Counted from the stretch's first letter, positions 24,518 to 36,460 are shown. The stretch is DNA of 64,000 nucleotides from Marsupella aquatica (GCA_973895155.1 OZ316892.1:18538001-18602000), one strand, 5' to 3'. Made by a program: numbers and translations. Notes: generated by a model not told the origin, from the letters alone.

Positions 24518-24905
24518 TGTGTTAGATATTGTTCTAGTCTTGTGACTCATGAATCAACCACAGTTAGTCTAACTTGGGTTAGAACTTAGCTAATGTTAGC
24601 TACGGTAGTGTTGTTGTGCATATAGCCAGGGCTGATGCCAGACCCTGGGTGAAACTTAGGCTCATTGTTACGGAGGTAGTTGAGAGATAGGGAGAGTCAA
24701 CATAGAGAGATACGTGGTTCACCTCCTCATGACGCTACATCCACGGAAACACACGAGCTTTACTACACTCTAGGCCGACCGGTCATACCAAACATTTACA
24801 GCACAAGCTCTTCCTATCTCTCAACTAGCTTCGTAACAATGAGCCTAAGTTCCACCCAGGGTCTGGCATCAGCCCTGGCTATATGCACAATAGCCTGACT
24901 ATATG
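24518..24905. mobile_element. foldback insertion built from LTR-like sequence
   Basis: This interrupts the GC-rich end of copy B. GAGTGAGGCC occurs on both sides, which suggests a target duplication of about 10 bp. Inside, 24615-24695 and 24808-24889 are inverted copies of each other: TGTGCATATAGCCAGGGCTG on one side, its reverse complement on the other. The central part (24694-24846) is an inverted copy of 25091-25243 in the neighbouring solo LTR. It starts TGTGTTAGATATTG, similar in kind to the LTR start. Confidence 0.7.
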
Positions 24906-24966
24906 AGTGAGGCCAGAGGAGCCACAAGGAAGCAAGGCCCGACCCCTGGGCCCCCACTCCCACTAC

Positions 24967-25298
24967 TGTTATGATTTATTCTTAGGTCTAGAGTTACAAC
25001 TGGACCGTAGTTAAGTCGCAGACTTGGTTATGTTAGTCATGTTGTGCACACTCTATAATCAAGCAGTGTTTGCTTGGAGAGTGGGAACTCAGGCTCATTG
25101 TTACAGAGCTAGTTGAGAGATAGAGAGAGCTTGCGTTGTGGATGCTTGGTATGGCCGATCGGCCTAGAGTGTAGTAAAGCTCGTGTGTTTACGTGGACGT
25201 AGCATCATGAGGAGGTGAACCACGTATCTCTCTATGTCGACTCTTGTGCATTGGATGGTTCATGGGCTTGCTGTTGCAATTGTCGTCTATGCTCAACA
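24967..25298. mobile_element. solo LTR, 332 bp
   Basis: It begins TGTTATG and ends CTCAACA, so it has the canonical TG...CA with a TGTT/AACA terminal inversion. It is flanked by a perfect 5-bp target duplication ACTAC (24962-24966 and 25299-25303). No internal retrotransposon sequence is present, so this is what remains after recombination between two LTRs. Superfamily cannot be assigned from the LTR alone. Confidence 0.88.
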
Positions 25299-25303
25299 AC
25301 TAC

Positions 25304-26327
25304 AAAATATCTACCCTGAATTGAACCCCCTCTAGTACCCCTTGTTATTTATTTTGAAATAATAAAAATTTGCCTTATAATCTAGAAAAACACACAATCA
25401 TTTTGACAATACTTAATATCTTTCACAAAAGTATAAAATCCAGATTTGAATATTTTTATATAGGCTTCATTAGGTACATCATTTTCTTTATTCAAAGATA
25501 ATGATTCACACAAAATAATCATAACCAAGACACTTAATGCAATGATGTATGCACTTTATTGAGAACAATATTCCTAAAAATAGAAATTACTCATATATGC
25601 CTATTTGGCAACATGATAGAAATTAAAAAAAAAAAAAATTTCTAGAAGTGAGAAAATGTAAGCTTCTCGAGTTCTCCTACTACCGTCTTCCCCCGAACAC
25701 AACGCTCGGGCGCTATATTCGAATAGTGGGCCGGGGGGCGCTATATTCGTATATAGCGCCCTAGGCGTTGTGTACGAATTTTGTGACATGGTTTTGTTTT
25801 TTTACACTAGTGGCGCTGTGTTTGAAAATGGCGTTGTGTTTGAAAAATGGCGTTGTGTTTGAGTTTAGAGTGTTAGGTTTTAGTTTAGGCCATTATGTGC
25901 ATGGTTAGGAGACTAATTTATTGTGTAAGCACTAATTGAAGTCTTAAAGAAAGTGTTTGGGAATGTGTAAGTAATTCAAACGCTGGAATTACATAATGGA
26001 AGGTAAGAGAACAAATTTGTAATGCAACAAAAGGCCTTACAAATCATAAGTACCATAAATTTATGACAAAGAACAATATCTTAAAAATTAAAAGATCACT
26101 ATTGTCAACTTAGTGCAGGTCATACCATAAGACAATTGTTTGGTTGCCTCAAACAAGGAGACTTGGACAAGTTCACCTTGTGTACCTATGAGAGTTACAT
26201 AATTTGACTCTCATTGAAACAAACCTGTCCTGACATACATCTCATAACTCTCATAGTGACACAAGGAACACATGCCCAAGAATAGTGTCACCCAAAAAGG
26301 ATTTTTTGTAATCACTACATGAACCCT
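25304..26327. other. intergenic with short GC-rich repeats
   Basis: AT-rich sequence with no gene. At about 25,706-25,765 the phrase GGCGCTATATTCG occurs twice, followed by its inverse TATAGCGCC, making a potential hairpin. At 25,811-25,865 GGCGTTGTGTTTGA recurs three times with small changes. Confidence 0.5.
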
Positions 26328-28616
26328 TCATTGAGCTGCAAACAAAAGTAATTGCCACTTCGAGCCAAATGAACTCGTTTCACAAGTTCTTCCACCTTGT
26401 AAAACAAAGTTTTGGATGATCTTGCTATCCAGATTCACTTCTGTGAGCTCAATCTCCCATTCCTCCAATTTTGAAGCTGCAAACACTACCAAAGCTCGAG
26501 GGGGTCACTATATGGAGGGTCATACATCGCGTGCGACGTTTTAGGGTTTGACCCCCCTAACTTTAAAGTGAAAAATATTTTTTTGCAAAGCCCTTTCTTT
26601 CTTAAAATTTTGTCATTTTTTATTAAAAAACCCCTAAAAACTTTATAGAAAGTATTTTTTGCAATTAAATAGGCCTATGTGTTCTTTAAAGTCGACCAAT
26701 CAATAAAACATGCCCTATGTGTTCTTCCACCAAACTTTGGAAGTCTTCCGCCACACCCATTTAAATGGGCCTATACTTCGTCGCACGTGATGTGTCACTT
26801 CCGTGGAAGTGACCCCCCCGAGTACCAAAGTACCTGCCACCATTTCTCCACTCACCATATCAGCTGCAGCGTCATCATCAAAAATGTCATCGAGATCAGG
26901 ACACATTGACATGTGCACCACCAACTTTATCACATAAGTGTCAAGATATTCATCCACATCACTTCCGTGAATACCCTTGCAACGAAGAAGGCATCTAAAT
27001 AGAGAGTAATCCTCCTTAGGACAAAACCATGTAGGTGGCTCGACAAGGAGAGTAGGGCGCAATTCTTCACTCTCTTCAAGTACATGCCCATATTGTTCAC
27101 TCCATTCGGCCAAGTCCAAGTCTGCCGCATACAATGCTCTAAGTGGCGGATGTAGGTTTTCCACTGCAAATTGTGAGCTTGGCACCAAGCCACAAACCTG
27201 AGAGTACAAGATACATCCATTTAGGATTCATCAACAAATATATGCCAAATGCCACATAAAATTAAACAAAATTCCATCTTACCCTAAACACATTTGTGAT
27301 GTCCTCCTTCTGACAATTGCCAATCCATGAAAGTGCCCATTTTGCCACCACCTTGGCAGTTGGAACTTTAGGGTTTCCAGCAGTTGTTTGCATCCGTGGA
27401 TTACTTAAGGCATCCGCAATGTAAGTGTCATATTGCGTTGCATAATCTACCTGGTAGCTTCGGTTCACTGCAACGTCAAGAGGCTGCATTAGGGAGGTCA
27501 AGTTTGCTAGCACAATGCGCACAAACACATTGTAGTCCTTGAGTACCTTTGCATGTGCCTTGGGCCACTTCAAGTGGGGACCATATGCGTCAATGATGTA
27601 CAAAGTGGGCTCCCGGTAGAATTGGGTCTCACTCGCTTCATCACTGTTTCATTGAAGTGCTCCCAGCATATCCTTTCATTCCACATACCTGCATAGTTAC
27701 AATTTTTGTTACATTTTGTACAATTAGAAAAAAGTTGGGAAGTCCATTCTCCCTAAATACCATGCTTCATAAGAAATTAAGAAATAAATAATGAGAGAAT
27801 TGAATATACCAGTTTGGTTAACTTCAACAAACACGCCAAGCGGGACTTCAGGTTTGTTCTTCCGCTTTGAAATTAGAATATGTGGCTTCAAATGTTTGCC
27901 TTCCCTTGTTATGGAAAAGGCTATAGTGAACCATTTATGGCTGGTGCCACCTTTTCTCATCATCACGGTTTGACTGCCTCGGGTAGTAATGGTTGACCTT
28001 GGCTCTGTCTCATAGTACCGTGGCACCTGGTCCATGTTGATGACATTTTTGAGCTTGATTTTGTGAGTGTCAATCAATTCTTGGCACTCCTGAATGAATG
28101 CCCGACACAAATCAGCAGCATTGTCTGGTAGCTTGCGATCAGTTGTATGTCTCCTGGACACCAGGTCATGTCGCTTTTTGAACCTGTCTAACCAACCTGT
28201 TGACGCTTTGAATGTCATCAATCCTCATTTTCAGTGTTGGCCGCCATCCTCTCAGCAATCTTCAAGCCCATCTTAGAGATGTACAAATCCTTCACCCTCA
28301 AACCCTTCTCATTTCGTGCCAAGATCCAATTATGAAGCTCCTCCTCCATTTCTGGCAGCAATGGCCTCCGCCCACCTCCCCTTAACCGGCGTGATTTCCG
28401 GGTTGAGATCTTGTCATCCTTAAGAGAGGCTTGCAATTCTGCCTTCTTCTCATACCATCCTCTCAAAGCTGATCGGGGCACTCCAAACTTTTTGGCAAGT
28501 GCCCCAAAGCCTTGCCCTTTGATGTTTGGGTCATACTCTAGTATGACGTCCAACTTGAACTTAAGAGAGTAAGTCCGTCGCTTGTCGTGTGCTGTTCCAC
28601 GAGGATGTCTTGCCAT
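26328..28616 (-). pseudogene. pogo/Tigger-type DDE transposase (Tc1/mariner superfamily), decayed
   Basis: Read on the minus strand from ATG at 28,616 (MARHPRGTAHDKRRTYSLKF). First comes an N-terminal helix-turn-helix of the pogo/CENP-B type (GFGALAKKFGVPRSALRGWYEKK). Next is a CENP-B-type DNA-binding region ending FKASTGWLDRFKKRHDLVSRR. DDE_1 motifs follow: NVINMDQVPRYYE (first Asp), LYIIDAYGPHLKW (second Asp), and ANLTSLMQPLDVAVNRSY (third Asp). At least two single-base frameshifts (about 28,218 and 27,615) and an insertion break the frame. The C-terminal tail is split by MITE 2. Excising the MITE and one target copy joins the frame to a stop at 26,328-26,330. Introns appear near 27,690-27,808 and 27,200-27,285. 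Confidence 0.85.
26495..26822. mobile_element. MITE 2, inserted in the pogo transposase tail
   Basis: A 328-bp element starting CTCGAGGGGGTCACTATATGG and ending AAGTGACCCCCCCGAG. It is flanked by a perfect 8-bp target duplication TACCAAAG (26487-26494 and 26823-26830). Its ends share more than 60 bp of recognisable similarity with the ends of the 35.1-63.0 kb element, including CACGTGCGACGAAGTATAGG near its right end. It is the same family as MITE 1, in the same orientation. Confidence 0.9.
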
Positions 28617-28689
28617 GGCTGTCAACAAACAGAAGGGGCGGCAATCTTGCAGCACCTTCAACAGTTCCTGCAAAAAATAAATGGCATGA

Positions 28690-29091
28690 AAGAGCATAGT
28701 CGTGTGGCATCAGCCAATGCCTCGCTCCTGAAGAAGTTGCAGTGGGAGAGGCTCGCGCACAAGCACTCGAAGGTGAGGGCTTTGCTAACTCGTGAGGCCT
28801 CAGCCAAAGCCTCGGTCCCAAAGAAGCTGTAGTGGGAGAGGCTCAATTCTGCACTTTGTGATTCGATTGGCGACCCTAAGGACCAGAGGCTGAAGGAGTT
28901 TGGAGTGCTCACGGGCCAGCCGAAGACCATCAAGTAGGCGTAGGAGGTGCTACCCAACTGGATTGAGCTCGAGGCAACGGAAACGTTCCTCAAGGCAATG
29001 TTCAAAGCTATCAAAAAAAAGGTCTCTAAGACTGTGGTCCTCACCGTCGACGTTATGTACCAGGCTGTGAACCAATTCGGGACCAAGGTGG
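28690..29091 (+). pseudogene. unrecognised coding-like remnant
   Basis: One frame reads long stretches of ordinary-looking protein (KKLQWERLAHKHSKVRALLT, then IELEATETFLKAMFKAIKKK) broken by three in-frame stops. I do not recognise a family. The frame stops abruptly at 29,091, where the probable CACTA end begins, as if the transposon inserted into it. Confidence 0.3.
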
Positions 29092-29419
29092 CACTAGTAG
29101 AAACCGGGGCAATTTAGACCAAACCTTATAGGACTAAGGCCACTAAGTCCTTTTTTGCAACTTCAAATGACTCAAAACCATTGCACCAGTTCACATGAAC
29201 ACTACAAAAGACTGTGAGTGCTTTTTGGTTTAGGATAAGACTATCAAAAGTTTCCACGTACCCTAGTTTGTGAAAGGGTGAACACTCTCACACATGATGG
29301 TTGTGGGGTTTAGTTGTCAACTTTAATTTGATAATGGCCATATGGGGGGACTTTACGTCCCGCTATATTGAACACGTACAAACTCAGTAAATGTCTAAAT
29401 GCCCTAATGTCTCATAAAC

Positions 29420-29690
29420 TCCATAGTGGGTTTAGGGGGGGTTTACTTCTCAAGGGTGGGCCGGTTATATGTGAAGGGTGTGGGGGGTCACCACTAAAGG
29501 GGGTTTAGGGGGGTTTATATGTCAAGGGTGAGTCGGTTTGGATACAACTTGGGGGTGGGGGTCAATAAAGGGGATTTATATCTCAAGGGTGTGCCGGTTA
29601 TATGTCAAGGGTGTGGGGGGTCACTAAATGGGGTTTAGGGGGGTTTATATGTCAAGCGTGGGGGGGGGGGGGGGGTTACATCTTCACGGG
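29420..29690. repeat. G-rich subterminal repeats
   Basis: Variants of GGTTTATATGTCAAGGGTG and GGGTGTGGGGGGTCACTAAA alternate several times, ending in a run of about 17 G at about 29,661-29,677. Repeats just inside the end are typical of CACTA elements, where TnpA-like proteins bind, which supports the left boundary at 29,092. The G runs could also form quadruplexes. Confidence 0.6.
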
Positions 29691-32600
29691 GTGAGGGGCT
29701 TATGCTTCACATTTAGAGTCGTTGTGGTCAACTTCACACCCCAACGGTAAGGGCCTTCTTACCCTAATCAAGTTTAAGGGCGTGGGTTAACGCTTAACTT
29801 GTGGGCACGGGAGAATCTCATTGATTACTTGGTGGCCTAAGCAAGGGGGTGGGGTCCTGGGTTGGGCGTTTGGGGTTTTCCAAATGGGTGCTGGGCTTCA
29901 CCAACATCCCATTCTATTCAAGTTTGCCAAGCCAAGAACCGGTGTGCACGCATACCCAAGATTTTTGGGCTAGCATGATCCCGCTTTATTGAAGTTTTCC
30001 AAGCCAAGAAAAATCAGTAACATATCCAAGATGGCCATGTAGTAACACTTTGTAGTGGTGTCTCACTTTGGGTGACACTCAACTCTCACTTTGGGTGACA
30101 CTCAACGGCTCACTCAAACGGTAAGGCTCCCCTTAATGACTTAAGTCCCCTAATTTGGTAAAGAGGCACTAAACTTCACTTTGGGAGTGACTTTGGAGTG
30201 TTCGGGCCATCGTCATTGGACTTAGAACGTGAGGGGTCCAAGGTTTGGGGTTTTACGTAGGGTTTTCCTTTTTCATGTTGCCCACTTTTGCGATGATTGC
30301 AGACTTCCCTTCCCGCGCGTAATGTGATGGTAGGGCGAAGAGGGTTGTGCTGGTAGGGCGAAGAAGGTTGTGGCTGCGAAAGGGCAATGTGTAGCGCAAC
30401 GGCAACATTGTCAAGGGCAATCCTGAGTGCTTACGTTTTCAGTGAGTTGCAGTCCGGGAGGAGCTGTGATCTGGGGACTGAGGCGCTGAGGGTTTAGCTG
30501 AGGGGAGGAGTTGTGCGCCATTGCGGTTGCGGACCAAAGCTTGTGTGGTCGGACAGTGGTGGGAGTTTGGTGGGAGGAGAGCTAAGGTTCCAAGTTTGAC
30601 TAATCCACAAGTGACCAACCTGCTGCTGCGGAAGGTGGACTTGCATGCTCCTGCAGAAGGTGGACTACGGAAGGAAATCGCTGAGGAAGGCGATCCATGC
30701 GGAAGGCGATTGCTGCGGAAGGTGGACTGTAGTGGCTCCTTAAGCTCGCGGAGGCATTGCAAAGACAGTCTACTCACAGTGGAGTTGTGCTCGTTGCTCA
30801 TCGATTGGAAGCCGATTGGGCTGCTCCATCTTCAAGCTGTACACGCAACTTTCAGGTGACCTTCTTGAGCGCTGATTCATACACTCCATTGTTTGAGCTA
30901 GACTTTCCACTACCATTTCTTCTCCATAGCTACGATGACCACTGCATTGCCTTACTCTGTTCATTGCAGTAGCACAACATTGCATGTCCATCACGGGTTT
31001 TCTTTAAGGAATCGCGGAATGGCTGGATCTAAAGCTGTTAGTCTTGACTCAGAACGAGGTTAAACCACCTTTGCAACTCGTCGCTGGCCCTTAGACATAG
31101 AATGCTCCGTTGTGATATTGCCTCCAACTTTTCTAGTGCCGTCTAGGCAATTAGACTGCTTTTGAGAAAACTGCCTTTCTTAAAAGTGAGCAATACTAAT
31201 AAACCCCGGTAGGCGCGGAGCTGGGCGGAGCTGTGGGTATTGAGGGAGCTGGGTGTGAGGGTTGGTTATGATGGTCATGGACCTACCGTGGGCTATGGTG
31301 GAACACTCTATTGTCTATGATGATTCTGAATCTGATTGAACCGCGAGTGGATGTGCTTTAAGGCAAACTCGTCAGAGAAATTAGAATGGGGGGACGGAGC
31401 TATGAGTGCTTAGGTTGTGGCATTTTTTAGATTGTCAAGAGTAATCTGTGATCTCATTTCTAAATGGTTTGAGTTTTTTCTGATGTGCACAGGAATCGGG
31501 CTGAGGAAAGCTTTTCGGAAGAAGATTTTTGCCAGGTCTACGCCTGTAATCCTTTGTCTATTGGTCGCTGGCATCTACATTTTTTTAGGGACCGTCCACA
31601 GTTGCGGTGGGAGTGGATAGTGCTGGTCACTTGTTCAGTAGGTGCAAGGTGAGAGGGTGGAGAAGACCTGCGCTGCTCAGAATAGAAGTGGCGAGGTTGA
31701 GGGGAGCACCCGGGGGAGCAACTGCAAGCTTACCATCTTCAGAGTGGGGATTTTCTTGGGGATTTCTGCTAAACTGCTCTGGCTTTCTTCTCGGAGGTAA
31801 GCTACTCCGGACTGTCACTTAGCGAGTTGGTCGCGCTACTGGAAGTACTACCACTTTTACTATAACGCCAACCTCAATGCTTTTTATAGAATGCTTTGTT
31901 GTTCTTCTACTCGGCATGGCATCATCCTGATTGCCCGTCGCGCTGTGACCAGCAATGGAAAGCGTAGACTATCTCCCTTTGCTAGTCAAAAAGCTGCGAG
32001 GTCTAATTTATGTCTTGCTGGAGTTTTGTTCCTCTATGTGCTTTGTTGTGTTAGCTTTGTTTGTTGTGATCTGTCTTACCCTACTGGTTTTACACTCTAC
32101 GATCCGACTTCATTCCCTACAAATAAATGGACATGACACTATCTTTGCTGGAGTTTTGTTGGTCTAGCTCTGTGCTTTGTTTGCTGTGATCGGTCTTACC
32201 CTGTTGAGTACTAGTTTTGCACCCTGTGATCCAACTTCATTGCCCCGGTGATTTTCTCTATCTCTATCCTCTACATTCAGCTTGCGGGTGGGTTTGTTAT
32301 GATTTGATTGGGTGACTGATTGTTTTGGAGTTGTAGCCGTGGTCAAACGCACTTCTATTAAAAACAAGTTCATGTAGCTCAGGTTGCTATTGTATATAAA
32401 GTGCAGCAGGATCTAGAACTGCTTGTAGTCCCAGCAAATCATACATGCTACAATCACAGGATATGACTTCAATAAGTCTTCACAGTTTCTCATTTTTGTA
32501 GAATCTGAGATGTTGCTGGCCCAGGAGATGAGTTTCCCTTAAGAGTCAGGGACATCAGCAGTGTGGGCCATGTAATACAGTTGAGAATGATGGCAAGTAT

Positions 32601-33640
32601 AATTTTTTAATGGGTCCAATGCCATGTTTGTGAGCTACTGAGTTGGATATAGGAGAAAATTACCAAAACATTATCGCAACTGCTTCCAGAACAATCATTC
32701 GTGGTTAGACTAAGCTCGGCTGAACACCCCTTGCTTGCATGGGACGGACACAATGCGGAATAGGCTGTCATGGAGTTGTCAAATGGATCTTCAATTTTCA
32801 TGAGAAATGTCCTGGGTTTCCGTCCTATGTGTAGATTTCAGAATTAGAACGAAACTACTATTAAGAATACTGTACTTAGCAATTCTTCTTTTCCTGTGAA
32901 GACATTGCCGCAAATGTTTCCTTGAGTTCCTGTCATACCAGTGTTTCCCATGCCATTTTCAGCAACTACTGACGGAGTTGGCACCGTAAGTTTAAATGTA
33001 TAGCTCTCATTACTTCAATCCAAAATTCTATGTAAACAGACATGAAGTAGCCTTTGTGCTTAATTGCTATGTAGCATCTGACTGCTTAAATTGCACTGCT
33101 TAAATACGTCAGACGGGGATTTTATGGATTGCGGAACCTACTGTCCAAGTATGTTGTAGTGGTCATCTTGCGCAGCTCAATGAGTCAATTTCATTTTCCC
33201 TGTGCACTTCTATTTCTCAGAGAATTCCCTTGTCATGCTCATTTCCCCCAGAGTTAGGAAACAAAGAAGAAGAGCTGACTAATTGTAATTCCAATCCATA
33301 TCCTGATCGGTCAAGGATTGTGAACTACATTGGCCTTGTCATTGGCCGAGGTCACCAAATTTTGCTTGGTTTCATTCCTGTGGAGCACTGTTGTGATGGA
33401 TGAATAGTTGTCGTAGCATTCTGCAAACTCTCACGGTTTGCTTATGGCCATTATTTGCAATTTGCTGCTACTAATATGTCTCCGACTGAGCAGCATACAC
33501 CAGAAGTAAGCAATAGTGGAGGTTTAACTGCACATCAACACATCTAGTGAACTACCTCTCTGCTGCTCACTGGAGGGTGAGACTTCCACTATTTCTGGAT
33601 ATTGTAGTTTGTAAGCAAGTTGATTAAGAGTGTTTCATGC
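29691..33640. other. 5' region of the outer CACTA-like element, no gene recognised
   Basis: Open frames are short and lack motifs. A tandem phrase (CTCACTTTGGGTGACACTCAAC, two copies) lies near 30,060-30,105. A CTGCGGAAGGTGGAC repeat lies near 30,625-30,725. The inner element has an equally gene-poor 6-kb stretch at the same place, so promoter and untranslated leader sequence is the likely content. Confidence 0.4.
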
Positions 33641-33812
33641 TATGTTTACATTGTGACCCCTAGCTGGAACCAATGGAATGACACAGTGAGTGGGAACTGA
33701 TAATTTAAGGTTGGTTGCTGTTGGTGAGGCAAGTACAGCTCCTGCTCACCTTGCTGATCGAAGGTGCTTATCAGAGGACGTGAACACACAACACTCCACA
33801 AAAGCAACACTT

Positions 33813-34262
33813 ATGGTGAGGACCCGCAATGCTGAACATGTGCGGCTTGCACGCAAGGCAGAGATGTTGCGCCTTGAGTATGTCAGACTTGGGATCCTTC
33901 CAGCCCAGTCTGCATGGTACTTTGAGTACCCAATTGTTGCCAGGAATAACTACAGCCGCCCTGTACCTGCTTCTCCACCCTTCCCAACATCCTTGGTATT
34001 TTTGTCTCTCATACATGACCCGCCACAAATTAGGGCCCAAGGGTGTGTGCACAGTTGCCAGTATGACTGTCCTGCTTGTAGGGCTTCTGGCCTAGAGTTG
34101 GATGACCGTTCTCTTGGATGTCAGTTTTTTCACAGAGCACAATGTATCATCTGGAACCACTCGCCATCCTGCAGTGTGCCTGGCGATGTCACTTGTCCTG
34201 CCCTCCCAGACCCCACCACCGGTCACTTTGGTGTCTACACATGTTTGGATCACACGCTGTAG
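33813..34262 (+). CDS. Cys-rich transposon protein, outer copy
   Basis: 149 codons starting MVRTRNAEHVRLARKAEMLR. The family is not recognised. The N-terminal 45 residues are basic and look helical. The C-terminal half is Cys/His-rich (GCVHSCQYDCPACRASG, then CQFFHRAQCIIWNHSPSC, then DVTC and YTC), so metal binding is likely. It has exactly the same length as 51,362-51,811 and differs from it at about 13 of 149 residues by eye, while the flanking noncoding DNA differs more. Such conservation suggests selection on the protein. I chose the ATG shared by both copies; an in-frame upstream extension to 33,690 is not conserved. It lies about 670 bp upstream of the PHD gene on the same strand. Confidence 0.65.
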   Translation: MVRTRNAEHVRLARKAEMLRLEYVRLGILPAQSAWYFEYPIVARNNYSRPVPASPPFPTSLVFLSLIHDPPQIRAQGCVHSCQYDCPACRASGLELDDRSLGCQFFHRAQCIIWNHSPSCSVPGDVTCPALPDPTTGHFGVYTCLDHTL

Positions 34263-34931
34263 AAGACCACTTGTCACACCGCATGCACAGACCAGAGACC
34301 ATTGACCTATAACTTAACACTTTGACTTGAACAGAGAGGATATTTACTTAAGATTTTGAATTATGAGCAATTTTGGGTCCAGGGTTTACGGTCAACAGTA
34401 CATAACTTATCCTATTATGGCTGCACTAAGTACAATATCCTAATTTAAGAGGCTAGCAAGCTCACTTAAAAGTTTCCTTTCAAAGACTGGAATTAATGGG
34501 CCATGTGATAACCTGGAAAAAGTGATTTATGCCTAACTTATTTGTCTCATTCACTATCATAGCCTATTTAGGATGTATAAATTACAACCCTGATCACACT
34601 GCTTGATACCAATCCTGTTCAAAAAATGCCTGTTTTACATGTCACGACTGTTATATGTGATTCAAATGCATTAAATCTTGTTGCAGATCTCCTTTGGTGA
34701 ATCATAGCCACAAAATTGAGGTGTAGGTGGAGCTATTGTACGAGGGGATCAGTTTTTAGTGTGGGCTCAACAAACCAAAAAGTATGTCTACTCTGCACAT
34801 GTGTGTGAACATTTCATTGCAGTAGCAATTGCCACTCTAGTCTATATGCTACACTGTACTTTTTGTACACTGCACTAAATTGTATTGTCTGTGCACTCTG
34901 CTAAATTGTACTATCTGTCTCATGCGTAGGC

Positions 34932-35083
34932 ATGGCACGCCCTAAAATCCGAGCCAAGAAGCGGGGGATAGAGGTGAGCAACACAGGTGTAGTTGGGCCA
35001 GATGGTAGTAACTTCTCCGCAAGTCAGATTTTCCAGAAGGCAGCTCATTGTTGTGCCATTTGTGACGATGGTGGTGGCTTAGC
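34932..35083 (+). pseudogene. EDM2-like PHD gene of the outer CACTA, 5' part
   Basis: Encodes MARPKIRAKKRGIEVSN through CAICDDGGGL, the first half of a PHD finger. The frame is cut by the giant element, whose first base is 35,084. The 3' part is at 63,029-63,557. The ATG follows a likely acceptor (CATGCGTAGGC, as CATGCGCAGGC in the inner copy), so a 5' UTR intron is probable. The combined length of the two parts is 681 nt, equal to the intact paralog at 49,911-50,591. Confidence 0.88.
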
Positions 35084-35619
35084 CTCGGGGGTCTCACTCC
35101 GCGAAAATCTCATATCACGTGCGACGAAGTATAGGGTCCGTTAATTGGGTTTCTCGGAAGACTTAAGAAGATTTGTGTAAGAACAATAGGGCCAACTTTA
35201 TATGTTGGACAACTTGTAAGAATAATAGGGATATTAATATTTTTGACTTTGTAGATGGAAGGCATACAAAGAAGTTAGGGGGTCTTTGTGTCGGACTATG
35301 TAAAGTACACGTGTCACTATGTCATTGGTACACATGGCACACATAACATTCCCAATATATTTTCCTAATTTTTCTAATATGTTAACATGGCAAGAATTTG
35401 AGAATGATCTGGTTTTATGGGGACTCACGTTTAGGGTTTGACCGGGATTAAGTTTGAATTTTTCTATTTAATGTGTCTCGTTTACCTCAATTGGCCCTTG
35501 TCAGTCTCCTCCCGTGTCGTTTCCCTCCACTATCCCTTTGGCCCCACCCGCTCTTTGCCTCAACAGAGTCTCTTTTGTTTGTACCTTGCAGCAAATGGTC
35601 TAAACGGGGTCTAAACCAG

Positions 35620-36460
35620 TTGTGCTCCTGCTTGGAGTGAAGGTCGGATCGAGCGAGAGTGTGCTCTTGACTGCACTTGGAGTGAAGGTCGGATCGAGTG
35701 AGAGTGTGCTCTCGACTACACTGTTGCTGGAGTGAAGGATCGACTCCTGTTGTGCTCTCGACTGCACTGCTGCTGCTGCTGGAGTGAAGGATCGAGCTGC
35801 GTTGCTGCTGCGGCTGGAGTGAAGGATCGAGCTGCGGCTGGAGTGAAGGATTGAGCTGCGTTGCTGCTGCGGCTGGAGTGAAGGATCGAGCTGCGTTGCT
35901 GCTGCGGCTGGAGTGAAGGATCAAGCAAGATTTCTCGGAGAAGGATCGAGCTGCGTTGCTGCTGCGGCTGGAGTGAAAGATCAAGCAAGAGTTCTCGGCG
36001 AAGGATCGAGCGAAGGAGTGAAGGGGAGAGCGAGAGTGAAGGGGAGAGCGAGAGTTCTTGGCGAAGGATCGAGTGAAGCGCTGCTACTTGGAGTGAAGGG
36101 GAGAGCGAGAGTGTTGCGCTCTCGGCTGTGCTGCTGCCGTTGCAGCTTGAAGTGAAGGATCGACCAAGAGTTCCTGGCTGCGCTGCTGTTTAGAGTGAAG
36201 GGGAGAGCGAGACATCTCAGCTGCGCTGCTGCTTAGAGTGAAGGGGAGAGCGAGACTTCTCAGTTGCGTGCGCTGATTAGAGTGAAGGGGAGAGCGAGAC
36301 TTCTCAGTTGCGTGTGCTGATTAGAGTGAAGGGGAGAGCGAGACTTTGCAGCTGCGCTGCTGCTTGAAGTGAACCCGGGAGTGAAGGGGAGAGCGAGACT
36401 TTGCAGCTGCGCTGCTGCTTGAAGTGAACCCGGGAGTGAAGGATCGAGCAAGAGTGTTGT
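35620..36460. repeat. tandem/mosaic repeat array in the middle element
   Basis: Alternating short units with cores CTGGAGTGAAGGATCGAG, GCTGCGTTGCTGCTGCGG and GAGTGAAGGGGAGAGCGAGA form a higher-order pattern with periods of about 28-60 bp. All frames are open for long stretches only because the units lack stops. It lies about 540 bp inside the left TIR. It may be a subterminal transposase-binding array or a minisatellite. Confidence 0.7.

Noticed and set aside
25795-25815. ACACTAGTGGCGC as a further CACTA terminus
   Set aside because: CACTAGTG is a chance palindrome here. No subterminal repeats or partner end with matching extension were found.
35487-36155. Long open frames on both strands through the repeat array
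   Set aside because: Open only because the repeat units lack stops. The translations are low-complexity and shift between copies.
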